A stretch of 64,000 nucleotides of DNA from Holophagae bacterium (GCA_030429565.1 JAUIFE010000010.1:62001-126000); one strand, 5' to 3'. Numbered from the stretch's first letter, positions 8,609 to 17,536 are shown. The notes: generated from the sequence alone by a model not told the origin. Program-made: numbers and translations.

Positions 8609-9658
8609 CTAAGGTGCGGGCGGTGCTGCGGTCGACGGAACCGTCGTGGTTGTAGAGCCACCTTGATTCGGAGACGGAATCGATATCGTTGCAGGTTCGT
8701 CTTTTTTTATGTTTTCCCCGTTCGAAACGGGAACGGGCGCTTCAAAGGGAAGTAACAAGCGTAATTTTTCAAGGACTTTGTCACTTAAACCGTAAATCAC
8801 CTGTTCGGCCGACTTGATAAACATGCCCAGGAAAAGAGCCATGACCGGAAGCCAGGTATAGTAATGCGGTGATTGAGAGTTCCAGATGAGCCAAAACAGG
8901 ACAATGGTAAATAGAATGGCTTCACCACACCGAAAAACCAACTCACCCCAGAAGCGCCTTCGATCAAAAAATTCAGGATTCTTCGCAGAACGTTTCTCTT
9001 TTAGTGTATTGATCGTAAAGAACATTGAGCCAAATACGGATAAACCACAAGATAACACCAGCAAGACGATCAGTTGTAACTTGGCTTCCTGAACCTTCCC
9101 ACGGAGGGCCGCTTTACGTTTTCGGACTTGTTCGGCTAAAACCTGGTATTTAACTTCAACGTCCGTGCTGACCTTTGCCTGCTTTAAGGCACGCTCATCA
9201 TCTAAACTTCCTTGAAACTCGGTCACAACCATTGAAAATTTATGCGACTGAAAGATGCCCGACACCATCAGCTTTTCCTTGTCGAGCAGATTCACCAAAA
9301 CAACAAGACAGCACAACCCCATTAAAAAGAGAAAGTAACCCAAAAAACACAAGTGCGCGCCGAATTGAAAACGCTGAAATTCACCCCATTGAGGACTGGT
9401 TTTATCGATGGAGGCAGAGGGCATTCGCGGTAGGTAATGGTAACCTACCATGCCGGAAATAATGCCAAGTAGCAGCGTAAGCGCGGCGCCCAATGCTTCC
9501 CAAAGCCACTTTGTTTTGATGTTGAGCAAAGCGATATCGAAGAGGTAAAGGAGGTATGCCGATGCAAGTAAGCTTCCGACCCCAATCAAAACCGCGCTTA
9601 CCGCAAAGGCAATAACAGATTTAGGATCTAATTTAATAGGCGAGAGTTCCACGAGCAA
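8609..9658 (-). CDS. polytopic membrane protein, unknown
   Basis: About 349 residues with five or six membrane segments: VIAFAVSAVLIGVGSLLASA, then LWEALGAALTLLLGIISGMV, a third near LCFLGYFLFLMGLCCLVVLV, then a charged, probably coiled-coil stretch (KQAKVSTDVEVKYQ...KRKAALRGKVQEAK), then further segments at LQLIVLLVLSCGLSVFGSMF, AILFTIVLFWLIW and WLPVMALFLGMFIKSAEQ. The C-terminal 45 residues are Thr/Pro/Ser rich and likely disordered. I do not recognise a family. The likely start is a TTG at 9658 with GGAG seven bases upstream; a GTG two codons later is also possible. No operon partner is evident. Inner membrane location is inferred. Confidence 0.7.
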   Translation of the reverse strand: MLVELSPIKLDPKSVIAFAVSAVLIGVGSLLASAYLLYLFDIALLNIKTKWLWEALGAALTLLLGIISGMVGYHYLPRMPSASIDKTSPQWGEFQRFQFGAHLCFLGYFLFLMGLCCLVVLVNLLDKEKLMVSGIFQSHKFSMVVTEFQGSLDDERALKQAKVSTDVEVKYQVLAEQVRKRKAALRGKVQEAKLQLIVLLVLSCGLSVFGSMFFTINTLKEKRSAKNPEFFDRRRFWGELVFRCGEAILFTIVLFWLIWNSQSPHYYTWLPVMALFLGMFIKSAEQVIYGLSDKVLEKLRLLLPFEAPVPVSNGENIKKDEPATISIPSPNQGGSTTTTVPSTAAPPAP

Positions 9659-9812
9659 AACACTCCTTTTTCACCTTCATTGCACCCATTGAAAATATAA
9701 ATCGAATAATCTTTTTTGATCTTATCAAAACATCAAACAAAAAAGTAACACATTTCTCATTATTAGATATCGATTTCTTCCACTATCTATTGCCAACCCG
9801 TTCCCTCACAGC

Positions 9813-9849
9813 AAAAAGCGTTCAGCCCTCTATGAAAGGCCGAACGCTT
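9813..9849 (-). terminator. rho-independent terminator of the ThiF-nitroreductase gene
   Basis: On the minus strand, AAGCGTTCGGCC - loop - GGGCTGAACGCTT forms a long stem with one internal mismatch and continues into a T5 run. It lies 50 bases downstream of the stop at 9900. Confidence 0.75.
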
Positions 9850-9899
9850 GTTCCTGAAAAACCGCATAAATCGCGCTGGTTTATGCTAATGAGTCGAGC

Positions 9900-12173
9900 T
9901 TAATTGGGGGAGCCCAGCGATACCATCGACGCCAACGGCTTGCGGCGGGAAGCCTGGACCGCTTTTTCGCTGGGAAAGCACCGAAGCATAAAAGTTGCGC
10001 GATCCGCTCGAATCCCGAACTCCTGCCGCAAACCACGACTTGCCCTATGCAAATCCCGTTGCTCCGCCGCGTTGTACAACACCGTTTGACCCGCGTGCAA
10101 CAATCGCAGCATAAACAGCGAAGTACTTATCGGTTGCACGCACCAACCCATGGCGGTGAGTTTCAGCCAACAGCGCTCAACCGCCCGACCCAGTTCAAAC
10201 CAATCGCTTGGTTCATCGCCGGCGCAGGCAAACCCCAACAGCAGTGGTGATGCGGCAATGGGTGCGGCAAATCCCGCACGCAGCACCTGAGCACCGTCAA
10301 CGGCGCGGCAAGCCGCCGCCACGGCAGGTCGCTCCAGCAAGCGCACGGTGAAGTCGCGTGCGGCATCCAGTGACAGTTCGCCCCATTCGAGCCCGGTACA
10401 GCGGTCGGCATTGGCCGCATCGCGCCGGTACACTTCGTTGAATAAATCGCGGTGCAAATCGGGATGCAAGCAGCGAATGCGCTCGGCAACCGCGAGTAAA
10501 TCCGCCAAACGGCCGCGATCGCGCGCGTCTTCCCAAACTTGCAGGTTTACCGCCTCGCTCAATAGCCCCGTCAATGAAGCCGCCTCGAAAGTCCGCTCCG
10601 AAGCGAGATCCGGGTCGCAACGGGTCGTTCGTCGCTGGTACAGCCATGCCGCCAAGTCGCGTGGGACCTGGTCTGCCGGCGCCACGTCCGCGTGCCATTC
10701 CCAGCGTGCGCACAGGTCGGGTCGCCCGTCCTCGGGTGCCACTTGAACGCCAAGGGTACCGCCCAGTTCTGCCGCCGCCAGCACCGCGTTTTCACTCGCC
10801 ATGCCGTGCGCCAGCCAACTAGGTCGCCCATCAAAATTAAGCAGGTTGGGCGGATGCGGTTCCTCCGCTTGTAACCAAATTCGCAGGCCGTCGACCCAAA
10901 ATCGCCACGGTTGACCGTTGCCACCCGAAGGCGCTTGGCGCGCGGCGTTGAGAATCTGCTGCAAATCGTTGGAGATATCCAGAGCCTTGGCCGGAGCCGT
11001 TGTCGCCAGGGCCACCTCGGCCGCACTGGGTTTTTTAGCCGGCGTTTCACCACCGAGTAACGGCGGCTGCTGCAAGTGGCCCAATCCGTCTAAAATCCAG
11101 CGCCCGGATTGTCGATGCTGATCGAGAAAGACAGCCCGCACCGCGTGGGTAACATGACCGCCGCCGGCAATCACATCGGCCGCCAATTGCGGCCAAGTGT
11201 TCAGTGTCTCGCCAATCTCCAACAGCGACGAAGCCATGCGCGGTGACACGTCTTGCAGGCGATTAATCTTAAGCGCCACCGCCATTTGTGCGGCTCGATC
11301 AGTGGGTCCGTCAAGGGCGACACCCTCGGCCAAACCATGCAGAATCGGCCGTGTCGGCTCCAAGTCGAAGCGCTCAATATCAAGCACGCCGCGATCACTG
11401 GACTCCATTACAACGGGCAGGCGTCGGGCGCGCGCTTCGTGGCGCAAACGCAATTTCAACAACATGTTGTCACATTCTTCAACCAACATGGTCAACGCCG
11501 GCGCGCCGTCGAAAAAAGCGTCGAGGTTGTCTTCTTGAATGCCGTCCGAGAAGATTTGGACGTTTAGGTAGGGATCTTGCTCGGCGATCTGGCGTGCAGC
11601 CAATACGGTTTTGGGCAGGTCCAAATCACAGACGCCGGCGCGAATTCGGTTGAGGTTGGACAATTCGAGGCGGTCGTAATCGGCCAATTTGATTGTGCCG
11701 AAGCACCCCTCCATCGCCATCGTCAATGCCATGGCGTTGCCGACTGAAAGCCCGACAATGCCGACGGTTTGTTTGGCCAAGACGGCTTGCTCGGCCAAGG
11801 TAATTTTGTTGCGGTTGCGGTTGAGTCGTAGCTCGCGAAACAGGGCGCCTGGCAATAAGTGCACGGCTGTCCCGTTCCAGGGAAAATAGACCCACTCCCC
11901 CCACCTATCGCGACTTTGACCTTGCATTAGCGCCTCGCACCAGGCGTCGAACTGGGCCGAATCTAATGTTTGACCCGGACAACGCACGCCGGCCAAACCC
12001 CGCAGTTGTTGTTCTAGGGTTTCTTTTTGCCGCAACACGTGACCGGCGGCAATGAGGGCGGCAAATGCTTCCATGGCCGTGCCATCGGCGGCGGAAAAAA
12101 ACAAAGGGCGGTAGGCTTCATCGCCAACGCGATCAGCGTCGTGCAACGAAGCCGTAACTTCAATCATGGACAT
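9900..12173 (-). CDS. ThiF-type adenylyltransferase fused to nitroreductase (Rv1355c-like)
   Basis: A 757-residue two-domain protein. Residues about 130-330 carry an E1/ThiF/MoeB-type nucleotide-binding fold: VGIVGLSVGNAMALTMAMEG is the glycine-rich loop, followed by ADYDRLELSNLNR, the Asp/Asn/Arg signature of ATP-dependent adenylyltransferases. Residues about 400-740 form an FMN nitroreductase-type domain: LQQILNAARQAPSGGNGQPW is the phosphate-binding loop. The order matches the Rv1355c family known in actinobacteria and others, whose substrate is unknown. No CxxC zinc ligands of MoeB are visible. The start at 12173 has AAAGGA nine bases upstream; a longer in-frame extension to 12251 lacks one. 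A GNAT/cyclic-nucleotide gene lies 109 bases upstream on the same strand and may be co-transcribed. Confidence 0.8.
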   Translation of the reverse strand: MSMIEVTASLHDADRVGDEAYRPLFFSAADGTAMEAFAALIAAGHVLRQKETLEQQLRGLAGVRCPGQTLDSAQFDAWCEALMQGQSRDRWGEWVYFPWNGTAVHLLPGALFRELRLNRNRNKITLAEQAVLAKQTVGIVGLSVGNAMALTMAMEGCFGTIKLADYDRLELSNLNRIRAGVCDLDLPKTVLAARQIAEQDPYLNVQIFSDGIQEDNLDAFFDGAPALTMLVEECDNMLLKLRLRHEARARRLPVVMESSDRGVLDIERFDLEPTRPILHGLAEGVALDGPTDRAAQMAVALKINRLQDVSPRMASSLLEIGETLNTWPQLAADVIAGGGHVTHAVRAVFLDQHRQSGRWILDGLGHLQQPPLLGGETPAKKPSAAEVALATTAPAKALDISNDLQQILNAARQAPSGGNGQPWRFWVDGLRIWLQAEEPHPPNLLNFDGRPSWLAHGMASENAVLAAAELGGTLGVQVAPEDGRPDLCARWEWHADVAPADQVPRDLAAWLYQRRTTRCDPDLASERTFEAASLTGLLSEAVNLQVWEDARDRGRLADLLAVAERIRCLHPDLHRDLFNEVYRRDAANADRCTGLEWGELSLDAARDFTVRLLERPAVAAACRAVDGAQVLRAGFAAPIAASPLLLGFACAGDEPSDWFELGRAVERCWLKLTAMGWCVQPISTSLFMLRLLHAGQTVLYNAAEQRDLHRASRGLRQEFGIRADRATFMLRCFPSEKAVQASRRKPLASMVSLGSPN

Positions 12174-12282
12174 CGGTGATTCCTTTACCGGGATAAACCC
12201 GAGGCGGCTTTGGACCAAGCTGCGCCCGGGCGCGCGGCATCCATCTGCCACACGCCCAAACGAAGCGGACCCAATGGGACCG

Positions 12283-13215
12283 CTAGTTAAGTTGACACAA
12301 GGTCGTCTTGAGACGGCCGCCCATCAGGCGCAGCAGCGCACTGACGTGGTCGAGGTTATTCATGATTTGGCTTTCGAACCAATTTTGGTTGAGTACCATG
12401 GTGTCGAGCGGTGACGAAGCCACCACGTCGGCACTGCGCACGGTTTCGGTCAGCAGCGCCAACTCCCCAAACAAGTCGCCGGGACCCAACTCGTTCACTT
12501 TGCGTCGGCCTTCAGCCGTGGTGACAAATACTTCCGCGTCGCCATCCACGATGTAATAGGCTTCACGGCCGCTATCACCACTGTGAATTACGGTTTCGCC
12601 CGGCTCAAAAAAAGCCCGTTCGAAGTTTTCTGTGTATTGGTGAATCTTTTGGTTTTGAATGAACCGCAAGTGGGTTTCAGACAAATCCTGAAGGGCTAAA
12701 ACCATCGGACACACCACCAACCCGGTGTCCGCTTGCGTGAATGTTTCGGCGATTTGCCGGAAACCAACCTGCTTCAGCATCCTGACAACCGTCGGCCGAA
12801 CCGGCGCCATGAGATGGGTTACCCCGTTGTGATAAGCATAATAAGATGTCATTAACAGCAAGTTTTGAATCAATCGCTGCTGGCCCCGAAAAGCGGGGTC
12901 AACGCACAACATACTGCAAAACAATGCGTTGGATGAATCAAGCGGCTGCTTGTCGATGTAACCGCCAAAGTCGTAATAGACTTGAGCAGGATCGCCGACC
13001 TGGTTGCCGCGCGTTAAACGGAGACCGCCGGCGACCACGCCGTTCTGTTCCGCCATTAAATTAACTGTTGAGGGAAAAGCGTCAAAGCGATTGGCAAGTC
13101 GACCGTCGCTGGAAAGCGGCGCCAACATATCCTGTTCAGCAAAAACGCGATGTCTGAGTTGAAAAAGCTCGTCAAGCTCCTTGGGAGTTTTGGCAATACG
13201 AATGAAAACGCCCAT
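12283..13215 (-). CDS. GNAT (autoinducer-synthase-like) domain fused to a cyclic-nucleotide-binding domain
   Basis: A 310-residue fusion. Residues 1-165 resemble the LuxI/FeeM branch of GNAT acyltransferases: RHRVFAEQD near the N-terminus, then VNLMAEQNGVVAGGLRLTRG, then FCSMLCVDPAFRGQ with the acyl-donor loop, and a late MAPVRPTVVRMLKQVGF. Residues 190-310 form a cyclic-nucleotide-binding beta-roll: FFEPGETVIHSGDSGREAYYIV, DGDAEVF, and the phosphate-binding cassette PGDLFGELALLTETVRSADV, in which Gly-Glu-Leu-Ala-Leu and the Arg are the key residues. This suggests acyl transfer gated by cAMP or cGMP. GGAGG seven bases before the ATG at 13215 fixes the start. Substrate is unknown; N-acyl amino acid or a signal molecule is possible by family. 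Confidence 0.75.
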   Translation of the reverse strand: MGVFIRIAKTPKELDELFQLRHRVFAEQDMLAPLSSDGRLANRFDAFPSTVNLMAEQNGVVAGGLRLTRGNQVGDPAQVYYDFGGYIDKQPLDSSNALFCSMLCVDPAFRGQQRLIQNLLLMTSYYAYHNGVTHLMAPVRPTVVRMLKQVGFRQIAETFTQADTGLVVCPMVLALQDLSETHLRFIQNQKIHQYTENFERAFFEPGETVIHSGDSGREAYYIVDGDAEVFVTTAEGRRKVNELGPGDLFGELALLTETVRSADVVASSPLDTMVLNQNWFESQIMNNLDHVSALLRLMGGRLKTTLCQLN

Positions 13216-13568
13216 ACACGTACCTCCTAGTAGCATAAGAGAGGAAGTCTTTGAAGGGACACAAGGTCGTGAGCATGACGTCGGATTTACCCCAGGCACT
13301 TTATATAGCGATATTAAATTCCGACTTTTTAATTCCAAGAGCCGACTTAAGGACTCGAGAATAGACAATAGAATGTCAGTGATACATCTATTATGGGTCA
13401 CCCCGGCACAAACACGGAAAAAAATATGCCCCATGCCGGCAACGGACCGCCGGAATGTGGCACCCATCACACCCTACGGAAATTTCCGACCCTACGTTCA
13501 CATACCTCTCGTGAAAAATTCATAAACATACGTCTTTCTCCTTTGTTAATTTAACGAACAACGCCCAA

Positions 13569-13645
13569 TGTCTCATTCTGAGACAGGACTGAGACATATT
13601 CCGAGACAATTCGGTTGTCTCATTTTTTACAGTCATTTTGAGACA
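13569..13645. promoter_or_regulatory. cluster of TGAGACA sites, probable enhancer-binding sites
   Basis: Six copies of TGAGACA or its complement lie in 77 bases: 13569 (TGTCTCA), 13579, 13590, 13602 (CGAGACA), 13616 (TGTCTCA) and 13639. The first two form the perfect dyad TGTCTCATTCTGAGACA. They sit 45-125 bases upstream of a sigma-54-type promoter, the usual position for an enhancer-binding activator. The divergent gene at 12283-13215 may also be affected. Confidence 0.7.
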
Positions 13646-13691
13646 GTTTCATAATCTATTTATTTTCAGCATCTTGAATATCGAAAAAACA

Positions 13692-13707
13692 TGGCACGAG
13701 CACTGCT
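13692..13707 (+). promoter_or_regulatory. sigma-54-type promoter
   Basis: TGGCACGAGCACTGCT matches the -24/-12 consensus TGGCACG-N4-TTGCW at all but one position, with GG and GC at the correct 10-base spacing. The expected start of transcription is about 13718, giving a 40-base leader to the gene at 13759. Confidence 0.75.
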
Positions 13708-13758
13708 CTAAGGTTTCCCGCCGCGACGAGCGGACATCGCCTTTGAGGAGCCGTTGCC

Positions 13759-14856
13759 ATGATCCCTAGTTCTCCCCAGCAAACGCTTTCTACTGTTTCG
13801 ACCCCCACCCAAATCCCCGTGGTCATCGACTATGACCATCCACCCGAAGGCCTGCGTGCCGCCCAATCGGCGATCGCCCTTCCTCTGTTACCGGTTGGTC
13901 GAACCACCTTGCTGGAAAAACAATTGGCATGGCTGCGTCAATGCGGGTTCCGCAATGTCTTTATTCACCTTCAAGAAGGCCGCGAGGATGTCCAACAATT
14001 CTTAGAACATCGCGGCTGCGCTTTTCAGAACGTGCAACTGACCCAAACGCCATACCAACAGGATTTACCACGCTTGCTGTCCGAGGGAGTGACCGGCAAC
14101 GGTCAAGGGGTTTTACTGATGTCCGGTCACTTCCTCGGCAGCTTTTTTTTGCCAGGCCTCTATCACCACAGCATGGTTTTTTACAGCGAAACAAAACGCC
14201 AACCCATTTGTTTTATCGCCGCCGAGATCCTGCGCCGCCATATACACCACCAGGGCCCCAAGGCCGATGTCGCCGGCATCGTCGCCGCCTTGGCACGGCG
14301 CACCCACAATGTTCGCACCCTGCGCTTGGTGGATCCTTCTTTTACAATCAACGACCTGGCCGATTATCGTGATTTAAACCGCCGTCTCAACTTCATTGAA
14401 GGCCGCGACATTTTAATCGGCGCCAATTCCCACGTTGCGCCCGACTGTGAATTCATCGGCCCCAACTTAATCGGCGACGACGTCGTCATCGAACCGGGAT
14501 GCCGCATCGGTCCCTACGTCACCCTAGCTGACGGCGCTAAAATCGGCCGCGACTGTACCTTGCGCGACACGATTGTGGCCCGCAACACCGCCATTCCAGC
14601 CGGTAGCGTCACCAACCATTTCCTGATCTTGAATGACCATACGCTGATGACCAGCAGTGGTCCGCGCTGCTTGCCCGCACCACCACCCCCTGAAAAACCC
14701 AGACCAAGCCGCAACCAAACGCGCTTCGGCGTAACCCGACGGCAGCGTACCAAGGCGATTTGGGATTTTTTCGGTCACCGCCTGTGTTTGGTTCACGAAC
14801 AAAGTGAGGCGGTCGGTTTATGGGGTCGCTTTTCCGCTCGGGGTCGGCACGCATGA
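13759..14856 (+). CDS. nucleotidyltransferase/left-handed beta-helix protein (sugar-nucleotide pyrophosphorylase-like)
   Basis: A 365-residue protein. The N-terminal 230 residues resemble the Rossmann-like fold of NDP-sugar pyrophosphorylases: LPLLPVGRTTLLEKQLAWLR is the primer strand/helix, but the usual GGxGTRL nucleotide loop is missing and replaced by GLRAAQSAIALPLLPVG. Residues about 235-300 form hexapeptide turns of a left-handed beta-helix (ILIGANSHVAPDCEFIGPNLIGDDVVIEPG, in repeats). The last 65 residues are basic and Pro/Arg rich. So it is a degenerate or regulatory member; polysaccharide biosynthesis is the likely setting. It heads a three-gene unit under the sigma-54 promoter at 13692 and overlaps the next gene by ATGA. 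GAGGAG before the ATG fits. Confidence 0.6.
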   Translation: MIPSSPQQTLSTVSTPTQIPVVIDYDHPPEGLRAAQSAIALPLLPVGRTTLLEKQLAWLRQCGFRNVFIHLQEGREDVQQFLEHRGCAFQNVQLTQTPYQQDLPRLLSEGVTGNGQGVLLMSGHFLGSFFLPGLYHHSMVFYSETKRQPICFIAAEILRRHIHHQGPKADVAGIVAALARRTHNVRTLRLVDPSFTINDLADYRDLNRRLNFIEGRDILIGANSHVAPDCEFIGPNLIGDDVVIEPGCRIGPYVTLADGAKIGRDCTLRDTIVARNTAIPAGSVTNHFLILNDHTLMTSSGPRCLPAPPPPEKPRPSRNQTRFGVTRRQRTKAIWDFFGHRLCLVHEQSEAVGLWGRFSARGRHA

Positions 14857-15092
14857 GCCGCCTCGATCACAACGCCACCATGGAACAACGATTACAGGCC
14901 GTACTTACTTGCCTCAACCAACAACGAACCATCGCCGCGCGCAACAACGCCGTCAGCACCGCCGTCAGTCAACGCCTCAAACATTTCCACGCGCGTCTCA
15001 ACCAACAGCAGCAGCACATGGGTGAAATTCAGGAACGTCTCAAAAACTGCGCCGCCATGTTGCGCGCGCTCAATCAAAACCGGCCCTCATAG
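14853..15092 (+). CDS. small coiled-coil-like protein, unknown
   Basis: A 79-residue polar protein, mostly helical by composition (rich in Gln, Arg, Ala, Leu; HARLNQQQQHMGEIQERLKN), without membrane segment or known motif. Its ATG overlaps the stop of the preceding gene (ATGA), so it is translationally coupled to the nucleotidyltransferase-like gene. I do not recognise the family. Because of the coupling and the sigma-54 promoter upstream, it probably belongs to the same process. Confidence 0.6.
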   Translation: MSRLDHNATMEQRLQAVLTCLNQQRTIAARNNAVSTAVSQRLKHFHARLNQQQQHMGEIQERLKNCAAMLRALNQNRPS

Positions 15093-15112
15093 GCCGTCGC
15101 GGAGGCTGAAAC

Positions 15113-15448
15113 ATGATCGTTGCAAACCCAGATCCCGTATCCCTGTTGTCACAACTCTTTCCGTTTGGCATGGATGAAGAAGGGTACCATCATGCCGTCC
15201 GTCTCCTGCGCACCGATCAACCCAGCCGCCGACTGGCCCAACTTTTGGCCCAACTCAGTGGTCGCAAAATCCACCAAGTTTATACCGACCTCTACCAACC
15301 GCGCCAACAACAGACAGGGACTGAGCTCAGCGGCCGCTTGCACCGCGTTTTTCAGCGCCACGGTTTGGAAATGGCGGCGGTTGGTGCACAGCAACGTGCG
15401 GCCGAAGCCGGCGCGAGCGCACTGGAAACCAGCGCCTGCTCCAGCTAG
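15113..15448 (+). CDS. small protein, unknown, third gene of the sigma-54 unit
   Basis: A 111-residue soluble protein with no recognised domain: SLLSQLFPFGMDEEGYHHAVRLL, LAQLLAQLSGRKIHQVYTDLYQPR, then an Ala/Glu/Gln-rich tail. GCGGAGG precedes the ATG by 8 bases, and the gene follows the previous one by 20 bases. Its end overlaps the stop codon of the convergent antiporter operon (15445-15448), so no room is left for a terminator between the two units. Confidence 0.55.
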   Translation: MIVANPDPVSLLSQLFPFGMDEEGYHHAVRLLRTDQPSRRLAQLLAQLSGRKIHQVYTDLYQPRQQQTGTELSGRLHRVFQRHGLEMAAVGAQQRAAEAGASALETSACSS

Positions 15449-17271
15449 GCAAAGTAAAGAATGACCAGAAAAATCACGGCCATAAAGGCAGTCGCCCCAA
15501 TTGGCAACACACCGAGCATCGCCTGGCGAAAGTAATGCTTCTTGGCGGCGCGTTCCTCACTTTCACCCATGGAACGTTCCAAGCGGCGAAACGGCATATT
15601 AACCATCACCCACACGCGATAGGGACCCTGACTGAAGAAGTGATTTACGCGCGGCAACCACTGCAGCACCACTTTGCGGTAGGTGATGTCGTTCATCCCA
15701 TTCAGCGTGATATCGGCGAGCTTGTAGAAACGCGGTGCCGTTACCCGATAAAACCAATCGGTATCAATCGCAATCGTATTGGTGCGCTTGAGCATTGGCA
15801 ACATCAGGAAAAAGACCAAACCCGAGAACATCAATAGTTGGAACTGACTGACAAAATGACCCAAGCTAAAGACGTGGTACGGATCAGTGGTAAAAACATC
15901 CTGATACGGCAAGATCGCGTAAAGGGGCGCGGGATAAATGCCCAGGAAAATACACAAAAAAGCCATCACACCCATGGCAATCATCATGCACGGCTTGCCC
16001 TCACCAATGGTCGGTACCTGTTGGCGCCAGTCTTTGACCTTGGCGAAAAACACGAAGTAGGGAAACTTGATACCGGCGTGCAGGAACACCCCGGCAGAAG
16101 CGATTTCTAAGATCAACCAAGGCCAAAAGAGATGCGCTTGTTCGGCCGCGTGAATGGTCAGCGATTTACTGGTGAACCCGCTGGTGCCTGGCACGGCGGA
16201 AATCGCCAAGGCGCCGATGGTACCGAAGATCATCGTCCACGGCATGTAGGCATAGAGCCCACCCAAATCGGTACATCGACTTTTGCCGGTTTGCTGCAAA
16301 ACAACGCCGGCCGACATCCACAACAAGGCTTTGTAGATAATGTGACAGAAGGCGTGGGCAACGGCACCGTTAATGGCCCACGGCGAGCCGATGCCGGCGG
16401 CAACGACCATAAAGCCAACTTGGTTCACAATCGAGAAGGCCAAAATGCGGCGCATGTCGTTTTCAAGTAAGGCATAAATGATGCCGTACATGGCCATCAC
16501 ACAGCCGATAGGAATCAGGATTTCGTATTCGGGGAAGGCGCGCAGCAAAGTGTAGACCGCGGTTTTCGAGGTATAAGCACTCAGAATCACGCCGCCGCTG
16601 ATGGTTGCTTCGGGATAGGCGTCGGGGAGCCAGGCCGAAATCGGCCACGCCGCTGCGTTCACCAAAAAGCCCGCCAACACCAAATAAGCGCCGAGATGTC
16701 GTTCGGCAAACAGCGCTTTGTCGAAACGCAAAACACCGTCACTGAGTTGATAAGTAATCGCAATGCCCATGACCAGCAACAAACCGCCGGCGATGTGGAC
16801 CAAGATGTACCGCATGGCGGCCTTGTAGGAACGTGGATCGCGTTCGGGACTGCGATTGCGGTACAGCACCAGGAAGGTGGAAAACAGCGCCATGCCTTCC
16901 CAAAAGACGTACACGGTGAACAGGTCACCGGCGAAAACAACGCCCAGCGCGCAGCCAATGTACATCAGCGCGGCCATGTGGTGACCCCACTGACGCACGT
17001 AGTACGCGTAAATCAAACCGACGGTGGCGTTGAGGCTAAAGATGTAACCAAAAGCTTTGCTGAGCCGGTCAACCCGCAACAGGGTTAACTCGAAGTCGAG
17101 GTAGTTCAGATTCAGCTCATAACCGAGCGGCACGCTGTAGGTCCAAAAGAAAGCATAGGCGGGCAACAAAACACACAGCGCATTGCGCAGTGATTGGTTG
17201 CGAATGAGGGGCGTCAAACAGGCGCCGAGAATTAACACCAGCGCGGGGGGAAAGGCATTTAAGTCAATCAT
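15445..17271 (-). CDS. Mrp-type antiporter subunit, NuoL/MnhD-like (third copy)
   Basis: 608 residues with about 14 membrane segments of the proton-pumping NuoL/M/N family. The conserved TM7 region reads FLVNAAAWPISAWLPDAYPE, with an Asn where many members have the proton-path Lys; the next helix keeps a Lys (ILSAYTSKTAVYTLLR). The glutamate of TM5 is present in YVFWEGMALFS. This Asn-containing type is common among Mrp-linked D subunits, so the change may be a subfamily trait. A C-terminal extension with a lateral helix and a basic tail resembles NuoL. It is the last gene of the operon, and its start overlaps the previous gene by 8 bases. It works in the inner membrane as part of a cation/proton antiporter complex. 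Confidence 0.8.
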   Translation of the reverse strand: MIDLNAFPPALVLILGACLTPLIRNQSLRNALCVLLPAYAFFWTYSVPLGYELNLNYLDFELTLLRVDRLSKAFGYIFSLNATVGLIYAYYVRQWGHHMAALMYIGCALGVVFAGDLFTVYVFWEGMALFSTFLVLYRNRSPERDPRSYKAAMRYILVHIAGGLLLVMGIAITYQLSDGVLRFDKALFAERHLGAYLVLAGFLVNAAAWPISAWLPDAYPEATISGGVILSAYTSKTAVYTLLRAFPEYEILIPIGCVMAMYGIIYALLENDMRRILAFSIVNQVGFMVVAAGIGSPWAINGAVAHAFCHIIYKALLWMSAGVVLQQTGKSRCTDLGGLYAYMPWTMIFGTIGALAISAVPGTSGFTSKSLTIHAAEQAHLFWPWLILEIASAGVFLHAGIKFPYFVFFAKVKDWRQQVPTIGEGKPCMMIAMGVMAFLCIFLGIYPAPLYAILPYQDVFTTDPYHVFSLGHFVSQFQLLMFSGLVFFLMLPMLKRTNTIAIDTDWFYRVTAPRFYKLADITLNGMNDITYRKVVLQWLPRVNHFFSQGPYRVWVMVNMPFRRLERSMGESEERAAKKHYFRQAMLGVLPIGATAFMAVIFLVILYFA

Positions 17272-17536
17272 GATCGTAGTAATCCTCCCCTTTTTTGAGA
17301 AACAGCCCTAGACCTTTGGCCAGTAAAATAGAGGCGGCGCAAGCAAGGAAACCCAGCACGGGGTAAAACGGAATCACCACCGGCCATTGCGGCACAAAAC
17401 CGTGAATGCCGTGATCACCACCGTGTTCGACGAAAAACTCACCGAGCAGCGGCAGTACACAAGCCGCAATCAGTAACCACCAGAGACGTTTGATGGTTTT
17501 TGGATCAAAACCCCCGTAGGGCTGTTGTTGCGACAT
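17264..17536 (-). CDS. small membrane protein in the antiporter operon
   Basis: 90 residues with two membrane helices (WWLLIAACVLPLLGEFFVEHGG and FYPVLGFLACAASILLAKGLGL) and an acidic end (KKGEDYYDHD). The loop is histidine-rich (HGGDHGIHGF). It is sandwiched between two NuoL/M-like genes and overlaps the following one by 8 bases, so it is very likely an accessory subunit of the same complex. Similar small proteins occur in Mrp operons of related bacteria, but I cannot name the family. Confidence 0.65.
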   Translation of the reverse strand: MSQQQPYGGFDPKTIKRLWWLLIAACVLPLLGEFFVEHGGDHGIHGFVPQWPVVIPFYPVLGFLACAASILLAKGLGLFLKKGEDYYDHD

